Shown: piece by piece, positions 38,309-50,483 of the stretch | Layout: each line of letters starts with the position of its first letter | Position numbering within the stretch: the first letter of the stretch is position 1 | NCBI GenBank assembly: GCA_012064415.1 | Contig: SSNU01000311.1 | Location: forward strand, 436,503 to 500,502 | DNA: 64,000 nucleotides | From: Gyrodactylus bullatarudis | Taxonomy: Eukaryota; Platyhelminthes; Monogenea; Gyrodactylidea; Gyrodactylidae | Direction of reading: 5' to 3' | Position numbers and translations under genes: made by a program | Notes under the pieces: model-generated | The model's database searches: none | What the model was told of the DNA's origin: nothing | Seen by the model: the letters and a program-made list of their open reading frames with translations, nothing else

Positions 38309-39805
38309 TCAAGCATTTTGGCATAAAGAACAACAATTCTTCAAAATGTTTCCAATATTATCATGGATTATTTCTAAATATTTTAAATAAGAATGTGTAT
38401 TCGGCAATCTTTCCAAGGCACTTATTGAAGCTTCCTTTTGCTTTTGGTTCTGTAAAGCTAAAATTTTGAATCTTGTTTCTAGATATTCTTGGCACTTTTT
38501 GTCCTTCCTTATGATATGGGTGGCTTCCAAATCTTGTTCTTTTGCCATTGAAATTTTGACAAAATAAAATAATTCGTCTGGCAAATCTGATAAATTGTGA
38601 TAAATTCTGAATGTCTGCGATTCAGTCAAATTAAACTGTTGTAAAAATTTCTCTTTGACTGATCGGATTGGATCACTCTTTGAGAGACCCAACTTAAATT
38701 CGTAATAATTCTCAGTGTTTACGTTAGGAACAAACCCTGAAAAAAGCAGAAAGTTTATGTCATTTCTCTTTCCATAGTTCATTGTAAGCTCTTCGTCACC
38801 ATTAGAAATCTCCTTAATCAATTGAAAGCTAAACTTTTGTTCCTCTACATTGAAAATTGTGGTGACATTCTAAATTTAGAGAATGAAAAATTACTTGATT
38901 GAGACTTTCATGATTGATCATGTCCCAAATAGGAATAAGAATTAGTCTTTCTTGATCAAGCACTTTTAGTTTGTTATTTCGTGACATAATTATGCTTACG
39001 GACCATCTAAATGTCGAACTATTGATAAAGAACTTACACGTAGTCTGTAAAACAAAGGTCCCTGAGGTGTGTTGATGAATTATCATTGAATAATTTATAC
39101 AAATAAGAGTATTGCCTGCAAACTGAATTGAAGATATTTGCAAATTCAAAGAAAAGATCAGAACTGTTAGAAATCGCCAGGATAATGTCTGGATTAGCAT
39201 TTAGTAAGAGTTGAGTAGATTGAGGCAGAGATTCTAAAGTTGACAAATAAATAGAAGTTCATTACTTATATATGAAAACCATTTGCTTTTAGTTCCTAGG
39301 GAAAGTTCATAAAGCAATACAAGAGATAGCCTCACGTTCTCCATACCATGAATGAGTACATCAGTCTGAAATATCCTTTCATTGAAGGCTTGTGATGATT
39401 CAAAAGAAAGAAATTCATTTATATCCAAATGTAATTCCTGTCCAGATTTAAGAGGAGATTTCGCATAAAGTCCAAGTTCCTGCCCTGACTTTTTAACAGT
39501 AAAAATTCCAGGAAACTTTAATTCGACTAAATATTGGCAATAGATAATTCTTTCTTCGTCGGATAATGCATTCGTAAGTAAATGGTCTACTGTTAAAGAA
39601 AAAAATTACTCTTTTCTAATTCTTTGATTTTGTTGACAATTTTTGACAGGCATTTATAATGATCAACAGCTGTACTTGAATCGAATGGGGCAACAGAAAC
39701 TACAGATTAATTATTAAATTTACCTTTTAAGAGCTCGTGAATCTGTAGAGCGATTTTAGATCGGGTTTTGTTGCTCAGTTTATAATTGACATCATTCGTC
39801 TTCAT
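38309..39805 (-). CDS. SETD3: SETD3-like protein-histidine/lysine methyltransferase
   Basis: Minus-strand exons 39805-39724, 39699-39610, 39589-39266, 39233-39038, 39006-38895 and 38869-38309 join in phase to 454 residues. Matches to SETD3 in order: ELGLYAKSPLKSGQ (start of SET), LSLVLLYELSLGTKSKWFSY, IKSLPQST, VWSVSIIMSRNN, ILIPIWDMINHESLNQ (the NH cofactor motif), then EELTMNYGKRND with the catalytic-region tyrosine, KLGLSKSDP, and a Rubisco-LSMT-type substrate domain to the C-terminus. SETD3 methylates actin His73 in the cytosol. The C-terminal tail is shorter than in vertebrates (594 residues). All five introns are 20-32 nt. An in-frame upstream ATG at 39848 is possible, but the tract before 39819 looks like a splice acceptor, so the very N-terminus is uncertain. 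Confidence 0.88.
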
Positions 39806-39899
39806 TAACTGTTTGACCTTGAGAAATAAACAAGTAAATTACAAACATGATATTGTTTAAATGAATAAACTTGCGCAAATGTGAGAATTCAAAGTACTG
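39806..39899. promoter_or_regulatory. Bidirectional promoter of SETD3-like and ERICH2-like genes
   Basis: Fewer than 100 bases separate the divergent start codons at 39805 (-) and 39900 (+), so the two genes must share regulatory DNA. No TATA box obvious. Confidence 0.5.
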
Positions 39900-40247
39900 A
39901 TGGGAGAACGATATAATGACAGGACATTGGATATTTATTACAATGATGTTCATGCGGATTTTCTTAATGCAGTCGTTTCAAAAAAATATACCACCGCGCT
40001 TTCTCTTTGCAAGACTATAATATCCATGGAGCCAGATAATTTAAATGCTTTAGGATTTTTACCATTATTAGAAGAAGCTGTCCATGTTTCGGAAAGTATT
40101 TTTTATTCCAACAATGCCTCACTATCAGAATCGTCTAGAACATCAACTATTTCAGATTCATCCTCCTATTCCACTGATTCAGAAAGTTCCTTTGATTGGG
40201 ACGATACCACCAGCTCAGATTCTTCATATTCAGATGATTATTATTGA
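39900..40247 (+). CDS. ERICH2-like small acidic/Ser-rich protein
   Basis: A 115-residue uninterrupted frame. Residues 15-65 read DVHADFLNAVVSKKYTTALS ... IISMEPDNLNALGFLPLLEE, a TPR-like helical pair that resembles the conserved C-terminal module of glutamate-rich protein 2 (ERICH2). The C-terminal 50 residues are Ser/Asp-rich (SSDSSYSDDYY) instead of a Glu-rich N-terminal tail. ERICH2 has no settled function, though it is expressed in ciliated or testis tissue in vertebrates. An AATAAA lies 37 bases after the stop. It is divergent from SETD3. The family call is by pattern memory only; the reality of the gene is better supported than its name. Confidence 0.6.
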   Translation: MGERYNDRTLDIYYNDVHADFLNAVVSKKYTTALSLCKTIISMEPDNLNALGFLPLLEEAVHVSESIFYSNNASLSESSRTSTISDSSSYSTDSESSFDWDDTTSSDSSYSDDYY

Positions 40248-40283
40248 AATAGCTTTTATTCCATGTAAAAATTATATATTTTC

Positions 40284-40289
40284 AATAAA
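40284..40289 (+). terminator. Polyadenylation signal of the ERICH2-like gene
   Basis: AATAAA 37 bases downstream of the stop codon at 40247, giving a very short 3' UTR. Confidence 0.6.
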
Positions 40290-43200
40290 ATTCCAACGTA
40301 AAAGAGCAAACTTGTTCTTATTTTTTCAACTTGTAAAGATTTTCCAATTCAAGATTGTATCTATCTGGTCGATCCTCGAAATTCCATGGTTACTCTTGAG
40401 TAAGTAAATTTTTCTGCATTGTACAAGATTATTTTTCTAATATTTAAATCATATACTATAACATTAAAATTTTGACTAGAATAATACTTCCAAGTAAAGG
40501 ATTGGAGATTAACCACATGGGAATTTTTGAAAATTAAATCCCATAAAACATTTTCTTTTTCCCAATCTGAAAATTTCAGCACAGTAGTTAATTTTTTTAT
40601 TTACTAGGAAAATGAGAGTTGATAAAGGTTAAAATTTGTTTTGAGATTTGTATAATTTTCAAAATTCGATTGATGCTAGGGGTTACTTGTCAGGTACGAA
40701 TAAGCCAGCGTAATTAAAAATAGGCTGAAAGTTGAGGCATTAAAATTAGCATTTGAATACTAGAAGACACGTCAAAGATTGATTAGTTTTGAGAAACAGT
40801 GTTAAAGCTTTCTTCATGGACTCCTCATGATTGATCGGCTAAAACAATCAGAATAATTAGTTTTTTTCCCTTTATTCTTTAGACTCCAGTGATAGATTTA
40901 GATTATTTCTCCTCATTTTTAATGTACAGTTATTAAAATATTAATACAGTTGAGCATCAAAATAGAGATTCTATTTAAAATATTACTAAAACGTATAAAT
41001 TTTTACATGAAAATAAAATAGCTTATTATTATAATCACCTTAGTAACTGTAAAATATGATAATTTTAGGTTTATACATACTTGATGAAATTCTTGAAATG
41101 GATCATGTTTCCTCAAGGCTCTAATATAAAAAGTTCAAATAATTTTCTTCTTACGGCATATTACGGTATTATAATCAAATAATATTTCGTAGACTCTTCT
41201 TTTTCATTTTAAATTATAGGTTCAATGTAAGGGAACATCTTAGAATTCTTACTTGACCAGAATACACGAAATTCGCACCATTTGCGTCTTTGTTTGTATG
41301 TTAATTCCTCCAGATTCTAAATACATTAATTCAAATCATTTCTATTACAATATTTAAATTGGAAAGACTATCAATAAATAATTTTGAAAAATAATTCCAA
41401 GTTAAAATATTGATGAAATTCGGTGAAATCGTTAAATAGATGTTTTTGGTTTGATCGAAAACATTATTTTTTATTTTACGGAATACTGAGTCTAGATTAA
41501 GACAACATATTGTTAGGCTGAAATTTTCCTAGCAGGACTAAGGCTGAGAGATAATAACCTGAACAAAGTTTGAATTTATCAAGGAATTAAAATTAATTTT
41601 TGAATTTGACATCGAATAACTCGAAAACGGATGCAAAGATCATGGGCATCAATAAGATTTTCAGGTTTTCGGTTTAGGTTAAATAGCTCGAAAAATAACT
41701 CGCGCAAATTTTCTTATAATTTAACTTTCTACCTAACTGTTATACTGTACTGTGTTATCAACTATAATTGCAACGGAATCAGCCAAAATATGCCTCGTTC
41801 AAGTTTTTCGGATAAATTCACATGCAAAATATTATTAAACAATGATTTTTCCGATTATCATAATTATGCATAAATCATAATAAAAAAAGTAATCGACTCT
41901 AAATTTCCGAAATAAACAAAGTGTTAAAAAATGAAAATGTTTTCCTAAAAATAATTCCTCTCAGTTCATATTGATCCCTCTACAATATAGTTTTGAATCA
42001 AAAAGATCTAATGCCTAATGTAGTTGGAATTATGTAAGCTTTTTTTGTTGGTAGGTAAGTACACACATATTTGTATATGAAACAACACTATTGTTCAGTT
42101 TTTTCAAGACTCTCTTTTTTTACACACTCACACACTGCAGTCTTAATCTATCTGTTCTAAAGTATTATATGATGAATATTGTATTGTATATTTATGATAT
42201 TATTCAATGTGTAATCGTAAGTAGCAAATTATTTGGATAGCCTTATGATATGATTGTATATGATTCTATATATACATTTAATATTTTAGATGCCTAAACA
42301 TAAAATAGGCAATTTTTCTCTTGTTTGTTTCATTAAAAAAAGTGTCTAAATTATTCATTTTGGGAAAATACTGTATTATTATTGTACTTGCTCAATTATC
42401 GCTATTATGATAGTACCCTTTATAATTATAATTGATCGGATCATAAATATATATTTCATCATTTTGTTTATTGATTCTCGACAATAATGACTCATTATCA
42501 CTATGGTTTCTATCCTAAATACATTCTTGCAATCATGGAAAGAATAAGAAAAATCTCATTTTGAGAAGAGATTTCCGTTGTTAAAATTAAATTGAAAATA
42601 CAAAGATTATTATTTTATTAATTTCCTCTTTTTAGGAATGATTTAGAAATCATTAATAAAAGATGGAGTCATTACATTTAGAAAGATAATATCTCGACAG
42701 GGTTATCTTCACTCCTTACAGTTGACTTACTTTTCAATATTCCTTCTCTTGAATGATAAAAATTGTCTAATGATTTTATTCTTAAAGGGATAGATATAAA
42801 CAGTTTGAAGTTTTCATCAATTTGGAAACAGCATGTCTTCTATCATGCGTAGTACCAAGAGAGGAAGAAGCTTTTGCTTAGTTCCGGTAGATAATGAAAA
42901 TGATTAGAGCTTCATTTTCATTATTCGGAATGAATATTGAATGAAAAATCAAACTGAGTAGAAGACATAAATCTAATCTATAGTCCTGAAATAATTAAAT
43001 TCATTTCTCATTGGAAATTTAAAATGCACTTTATCATTCTTGGTTGTAAGATTATTTAATTTTTAATGTAGAATCAAGGGTGATCCATACATCTCGGTGA
43101 TCATCAATAAATTGTATTCTACACATACATGGAGTATAACAAAGTTTATTTATGTGATCTAACCAAGGATATTTCCTTCTCTCCCTGTGTATTTTATGTA

Positions 43201-44334
43201 TTGCAATGCATAATATGCAATATGGCTAATTTGATTTTGAGAAGAAATTGAATTCATATTTTGCAATTAAATTTATTTCTAACGCCTATCGTGTGTTTAG
43301 ATAGGAATCTAACGTATTCTTACTTTTTTTCAATTTAGAGAGATGTATATAAATTTCTTGTTTGTTTCAAGAGGGAGAGTTATTTTAGAGGGGAAAAATC
43401 GATCCAAAAAGATTTTTACAAAAACCCAGATATTGTGACATGTAGGGAAGTACACCCTGTTATAAATTGGTAAGAAAGTTTTGACTAAAAAAAGTAAAAC
43501 ATTGCAAGACGATGAAAATGAATACATGTAATCAAATGAAAACATGCTTGCCTTGCAATGCACATGACTGAATTAAGAATAAAATTTTCATTTGGAGAAA
43601 ACTGTATATGGAATTTTGTTTATTCCCCTTTTTTAACAGAAACAAAAAAATCAACAAGAACAGAGAAATGTCTTTTTTTCTCTTCATAAAAAAGGGAGAA
43701 ACACACGAGTAAAGTGTAATTTCACTTTGATCGATCAGTGATCGTTTCCATTTGGAAAAATAAGTTTTTTTTCAAGTACAATTTATCACTTTTTCCACTT
43801 CTACTAGTAAGGTTTCAGTGAAAACAAAAATAAACGGTATAATCTGCTCACACTGGTTCTTGGTTATCTTGAATACCTATCTGTTTGTTAACGCTTGGAG
43901 AGAATATCATTCATAAATGGCTAGAAACAATTCTGGGTACGTTTCAAGAAAGGTAAATTACTCGATGATTGCAAGGGAAGAGAAATGCATTTCCTAAAGG
44001 TTAAACTTGTTATCGTATTGATGTTTAGATCAAAAATAAGAATATTTTCACACAAACTGAACATATTCTGTTTATATATGATATACTACCGTATATTTTA
44101 CGGAGGATATACAGTATGCAAATGTTAAACAAGAAATTTGCTCTAGCCTGAAAAATAATATTTATCCAAAGTGTAGCTGTATTTTGCAAAGAAAGAGGGC
44201 AACATTTCATAAATCTTTCATGATGCAAATAAACCATTCAAATTGATAAGTTTCCATCACATTAATTAATAATGATATAATCTATTCTATTAAGGGTATT
44301 TACAAAATTGGTTACTCGGACATTAGCAGTACTT
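40290..44334. other. Gene-poor AT-rich intergenic DNA
   Basis: Four kilobases with stops in all frames and no exon pattern. The open frame at 41631-41873 does not resemble a protein. A short CA tract lies near 42121-42136. No RNA gene recognised. Confidence 0.6.
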
Positions 44335-45057
44335 TTAAATACATATTGCATTTCTGGTAACTTAAATTGTGAAATTTGATAATTGCAGTCATAGTTAGTC
44401 CTCGCTGAACTGAATGATATTTATTTTGGTTACAATTTTATCAAATTTGTTGTACTAATGTTCCATTGTCATTTCAAAACAAAGTTTTCATTCAAAAAGA
44501 TGGGATAGCTATGGGCTCACCTCTTGGTCCTCTCTTAGCTGATATCTTTTTAGGTTAGTTAGAGATGAATAAGATGTCTGAAACTATCAATACTTTCACT
44601 GATGTTTACATCAGATATGTCGATGACACTTTTATTCTGATGAAACCTAATGTATCAATAGATGATTTTTTCTTTAAGATGAACTCATTTCATCCGAATA
44701 TTAAATTCACTATGGAAAGAGAATCTAATGGTATTTTGAGTTTTCTAGATGTAAAACTAACCAGAAAAGAAGATGGATCAATTTTAAGAAATATTTATAA
44801 GTAGAAGACTGATAACGAGAAGTATCTTCATTATGCTAGTTTCAGTCCTATATCTCATAAAATAGGCTTAGTAATTGGTCTAGGGAAGAGGATAAGAAGA
44901 ATCGCGAGTCCTGAGGAATGAACAAATGAAATAGAGAATTCGAAGTCATGTTTGATGGAAAATGGTTATCCATCCAAATTTGTTGACAAATTCATCAATC
45001 AACCTATGGTTATAGATGAGGAAGTTGAAACAGAAGAGGTGGATAAAATTACTATTT
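44335..45057 (+). mobile_element. Penelope-like retroelement fragment (reverse transcriptase)
   Basis: Plus-strand frame, interrupted by stops, carries reverse-transcriptase motifs of Penelope-like elements. In order: DGIAMGSPLGPLLADIFL, YIRYVDDTFIL (the YVDD active site), then FHPNIKFTMERESNGILSFL and DVKLTRK. It continues past a stop with YLHYASFSP and SHK. Domain order and the SFLDV motif are typical of Penelope-like RT, not of LINE or LTR elements. The copy is dead (at least three in-frame stops) and is cut by an assembly gap, so a GIY-YIG endonuclease cannot be assessed. Confidence 0.8.
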
Positions 45058-45503
45058 NNNNNNNNNNNNNNNNNNNNNNNNNNNNNNNNNNNNNNNNNNN
45101 NNNNNNNNNNNNNNNNNNNNNNNNNNNNNNNNNNNNNNNNNNNNNNNNNNNNNNNNNNNNNNNNNNNNNNNNNNNNNNNNNNNNNNNNNNNNNNNNNNNN
45201 NNNNNNNNNNNNNNNNNNNNNNNNNNNNNNNNNNNNNNNNNNNNNNNNNNNNNNNNNNNNNNNNNNNNNNNNNNNNNNNNNNNNNNNNNNNNNNNNNNNN
45301 NNNNNNNNNNNNNNNNNNNNNNNNNNNNNNNNNNNNNNNNNNNNNNNNNNNNNNNNNNNNNNNNNNNNNNNNNNNNNNNNNNNNNNNNNNNNNNNNNNNN
45401 NNNNNNNNNNNNNNNNNNNNNNNNNNNNNNNNNNNNNNNNNNNNNNNNNNNNNNNNNNNNNNNNNNNNNNNNNNNNNNNNNNNNNNNNNNNNNNNNNNNN
45501 NNN
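45058..45503. other. Assembly gap (446 N)
   Basis: Run of N within the Penelope-like element; two apparent open frames crossing it are artefacts. Confidence 1.
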
Positions 45504-45855
45504 TTTTAAAGTGATACCACTGATGATCCTTTAAGAAATACGTATTTGGTGTTAATATATCTTTTTCTTCAATTTTAATATGATTTTTAATGGATTTTCG
45601 GACGTATTTGAAAATTTACGTGAATTATTTATACAGAAAAATTTGTTTTTGATAGCTGGTTTAGTATGAGTACTTTCATTCAGGACTATTCCTCGGTACT
45701 GATTTGGATTTACTTGAAACTAGACCAGCTATCAAAAACAAATTTGATAAAATTGTAACCAAAATAAATATGATTCAGTTCAGCAAGGACTAACTATGAC
45801 TGCAATTATCAAATTTTAACATAATTACCATAAATGCAATAAAATGTATTTAAAA
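45504..45855 (-). mobile_element. Inverted Penelope-like fragment beyond the gap
   Basis: 45738-45855 is the reverse complement of 44335-44452 at over 90 percent identity, including RT-coding sequence, so part of the element is repeated in opposite orientation after the gap. A hairpin with about 22-base arms (tttgatagctggtttagta at 45648 and its complement ending near 45742) precedes it. Confidence 0.65.
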
Positions 45856-48800
45856 TCTTGTATTACAAAATGGAACCAAAAAGTGAATTAAATTTTAGGG
45901 GTCTTCAAATCCAATGTAAAAAAAGGTAACAAAAATAGCGTTTTAGCCCACCCCTGTGTATTACACAGTGTGTAATCATTCATATCTGCAAATGCCAATA
46001 TCCGATTAACCAATTTTGTAAATACAGTACTCCCTGTTTAAGAACTGTGTAAAAGTTGTTCCAATGAATTTTCAGCATTCACTTTTAAAATAAAATCAAC
46101 AAAAACTTTCTATCCAGGCTCTATTCAACTGAATTTGTTTACACTTGAAATAATCACGATTCTCTCTAGTTTATCATTTGAATCAACTAGGAATAATTAT
46201 TGTAAACATAAGGTTTCCCAAAAATAACTTTTTTTCCAAAACTTCAAAAGGCAATAAAGATGAATGTGTTAATTCGAGTTGAGGAATCCGAGAAAAATAC
46301 AAAATCAAGAAGATTTTTGATAATTAAAGAAAAATTTTTCTTTATTATGTATGAAGAAGTAATGTCATTTATTTATTTCTTGGCTGTATTTCTGATTATT
46401 TTCTCCAGGGATTATATTTCTGGGAATATTCTATAAAGAACATACATATACACCAAGAAAATAAGCTACACTACATACACAGAGTAATGGGTAAATAGCT
46501 TTGATCACGAAACAAGAGAGAAAATGAACAACAGAATAATATTTCAAGCCAAGAAATTTACTTCGAAATGCTTTGAGAATACTTGTTGAAACAAAAATAT
46601 CGCTCTACATCTTTCAAAAAAATGTTTCCTTATTACAAGAGAGAATAGAAAGAGATAAAATCAAGTTTTTTTTTCTTGATATGTAACATATCCTGTTATT
46701 TTTCCTTGTATTTCAGTTTTCTTGACTAGTTATTCTCTGCCTTGTTTATATCATATTTATATGGATTTATCTACAGATAACACGATTAGATAATTTACCA
46801 ACACCCTCAGAGTTCAATTGGAAATCGTATTCTGATAAAATAGTTTTTTAATTGAAATAACTGATTGAGATACAGTTCAGGACACATTTCTTAAATCAAA
46901 CTTGAAAGATTTATCATCAGAGTTTTAACATTAAAATAAATTACTTTTTCATCTTTGCTGGACTTAAAATATGTAGATTTGTATATTAGATTTATTATTC
47001 CCGAGTGAAATTGATCGATATGAATTCATCAGTCTTCCTCTGAAATATCATTATTACGCATATTTTCGCTGTCAAGTATATTTTCATTGAAATAAAGATG
47101 GATTACTTTTCGTTTTGTGACCTAGTCGATTGGGTAAAGTGCTCCAAAGATACGCAGTCATGCAATGAAGGAAGATTTGAGTAAATCCCAAAAAGAATCA
47201 TGAGTTATCCTAATTAGGTATGTATTGCATACTGTGCTAGTTTGATTTTTGTAAGAATTGTATATCTTCTTTCGGTGAAAATGGGAAATATCAGAAGAGA
47301 ATAAACATATTTTCCCATATGGTATAGTAGATTTTACTGTTTTTATTTTGCATACCAAATTAAACGTCAATCAATTGTCGGCAGACTAAGGATAATTTTT
47401 TAAAAACGAAAAGATGAGTGAAGCAAGAAGAAAATTATATCATCAAGAGTTTTCTCACCAATTCCCAAATCATACATATAAAGTGCAAGAATAAACAATA
47501 AAACTTTTTTTTTCATGTTTTTTCCAAAGGAAAAAAGCACAAATTCAAATCCTCTAACAAACTTCATTAATCTAGGGGAAATACTCTTGGAAAAAGAGAG
47601 AGCCTGAGATGCAAGGGATTATGTAAATTGATGAATGTTTTTTATTCCTATCTCATCGAGCATCAACCAAATTGATCATTATGCAAATGTTGAACCAAAC
47701 AAAGAATGATCCTAACTAAATAATAATTATGGGACTTGGGATCTGAATTTATTATTAACCAGAATATTTATCAACTAAGTTGAGCTGAGTCCGATGAATT
47801 TAATGATTGGAGATTAATTTTAAATTTTGGAAAAATTATTAAACAATAACATAAAATTACTGCTAGCCAACAACTAAACAATTTCCTGGAGAAGTAAATT
47901 CTTTTTATAGCTATTTAATCTTTCTCTCATAGATTGCTTTTAAAGAGTCTTTACTAAATTCTTGATTAAAATCTAAGTAACCTCTAAAGAATAGACTGGG
48001 AATTTTCATTTTATTAATCAATTTCAATGCTGGCATCGATCCTAACTGTATGACCTTAGTTTGAACAGAATCAAATAATCCTATCAAAATATATTCCAAC
48101 TACTGAAGATTTCAGACTGTATACTTTATGAATATAAATTATCATTGATATACAGAATGCAGAATAACAAAAAGAGGAAATTGTCTGAAGAAGAGTGAAA
48201 CAAAAGTTTAGTTAAAATAAATAAAAATACGAAATGCTATCCCTTTTAAAAGTGTCAGATATGATAGTAACTACTGTATATTTCACGCTTACTGAGCCAA
48301 GTTAATGAAATAACTATATGAACGTTATTGAGCACTTCAATCTTTACAATCAGAATAATAATGTTGAATATGATCAAAATAATAAAATGACAGTCTATTG
48401 CTGCTGTAGATATTGAAAAGGGGATTTTGTGATATTTTAAGATTTGACAGTCTATTTTTAATAAACCGTTGATAGAATGCTATAGTTAATCCGTTAAAAT
48501 ATTTGAAGTTTAGATGATATCCGCTCCGGAGACGCAAATTGGGGAGTTATAAAAATATTATTCAATATAAAAGTGATAATGAATGAGATATAGTGAATGA
48601 AAAATTTCCAAATAATAATAACAGTTTACAGGAAGATGAATGAATATTGAGATCACGATTGGAGAGCTGAGAAGAGCAAAATATATCCACTTTAATATCC
48701 GTCTAATTAGACTTTAAATTACCGCTTATAAAAAATTTTCAATACTCTGTACTTGAAATTTTAAACGCTATGCCTATGAATGAATAAACTCACTACTATT

Positions 48801-50483
48801 ATAAATATTTTTCATGCAGTGCCTTCCATAATAGAGTAATTGAAGGTCCTACTGTTCTTTTTAATAGTAAAGATTCTTAATTTACAAGTGAAATACACTG
48901 AAAAGATCTAATTCAAGTTTGAAAAAAGTGTGACTGTTAAAGAAGAAATTTCTCAATTTTCTTAAAAAGGGAGAAAAGAAAATTTCAAGCAGAAGAAAAA
49001 GTTTTAATTTAATTTCACTTTCTCGCTAACTCAAAAAAGAGATGATCAATGATCTTTCTGCAGACTGAATTTAATCAATTTTATCCCTTTATTCTCCAAT
49101 CAACTGATGGGATACGAACTCAGAATTATTGAGATATCTTGAGAAAAAAAGTTTGGAAAAAATTGATAAAGCTTATAACACTCTAGTTTGGGCTAGATTA
49201 AAATTTTTTTTAATTCCATAAAGATTACACTGTGTGTCAAAAAAAAATTTTCAAAAAAATAATCCATGTTTCCAAAATTTCACGCTGATTCCAAATCTGG
49301 TCTTAGAATTAGAAAATTGGGTTTAGTTTGGGAGATATGGACAAAAATTGAAAAATGAGAATTTTTGGAAAATTGAGAGTAGTTTTTCAATCAAAACAAT
49401 TTGAAAAAGCAATTAAACCCAATTATGTTAAGGCTCATTGGTAGAGCAATTAATTCTGTGTCGATTGGTATATAGATCAATGTCGCACCTACTCAGAACA
49501 GGCGAAAACTCTGGATAAGAATTTCAAGTGTAGAAAAAATCATCAAAAATATTCACTATAATTTAATAACGAAACTACTTTAAAGTATATAGATATTTTT
49601 CAAAAGTTTTGATAATCAAAACTAAATTTATTTACATGAAAAATGCATTGATACTTTATCCTTTTACGGTTATTTAACAATTTTATTACCAATTTAACTC
49701 ATCCTTGAACATTAACTTAGCACTATTCTACTATTTAATTGAAGATTTATTGCATCTGTCTTGTAAAATTTGTGAAAAATTTGATTATCCAAATAATTTT
49801 GAAAACTCTTTGCTTGATTCTGTTAAGATCCTGCATTGTAAATTCGGAGTTTTTTAATTTGCTTTCCTGAGGATCAATCGACAGTCAATCGTTTATTATT
49901 CATATTGAAATCATCAAATTGCAAAATAAAACTTTTATTATGAGAGCAAGCTTTTATTCAAACAAATTGAAGTATGTTTTTTGGTGAGTTGTTTTAATAG
50001 TTTATTTTATCCCAGATAGAAATTTGAAATATAAATGACTTTATGATTTATAGAATATCATTGTTCTAGTGAGTTGACTACATAAGATGTACTGCATCTA
50101 AACTTCAGAATCTGAACCGGCAATCGATTATATTCATCTGAATTTTAGACTCTAAAACAACAATAATAATAATTTTTTAAATAATCAATAATAAACGAGC
50201 TACTTATTAGTAAATCGATGTTAATAAAGCTACTAATAGTAGATTTATGCTATGCATGTTTTGGAAAAAGTTTGTTGAAAATTCGTTTATTGTTACAAAA
50301 GTAATTTATTTCTTGTTACCTCTAAATTATTAAGCAATGATTGAGAAATTTGTATCTCTTGACAAGTGAATTCCAATGAAAAAAATAGTTCATTATAATG
50401 TATTTTTAAATGTCAAGTTCTACTACTCTCGAATTTCTTGAATGACAAAAAGTTTTCTGATAATTGATTTCTCAGATTTTCTT
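45856..50483. other. Gene-poor AT-rich intergenic DNA
   Basis: 4.6 kb without a recognisable exon. About 49195-49400 (ccatgtttccaaaatttcac ...) resembles low-complexity interspersed repeat DNA. Short open frames at 47158, 47911 and 48337 have no family resemblance. No tRNA or rRNA seen. Confidence 0.6.

Noticed and set aside
41631..41873. 80-codon plus-strand frame
   Set aside because: No start context, splice sites or protein pattern; likely repeat-derived AT-rich DNA.
44952..45534. Two long open frames
   Set aside because: They cross the run of N and are artefacts of the gap.
47105..47175. tRNA-like stretch with tagtcgattggg
   Set aside because: Cannot be folded by eye into a cloverleaf with proper acceptor and T arms.
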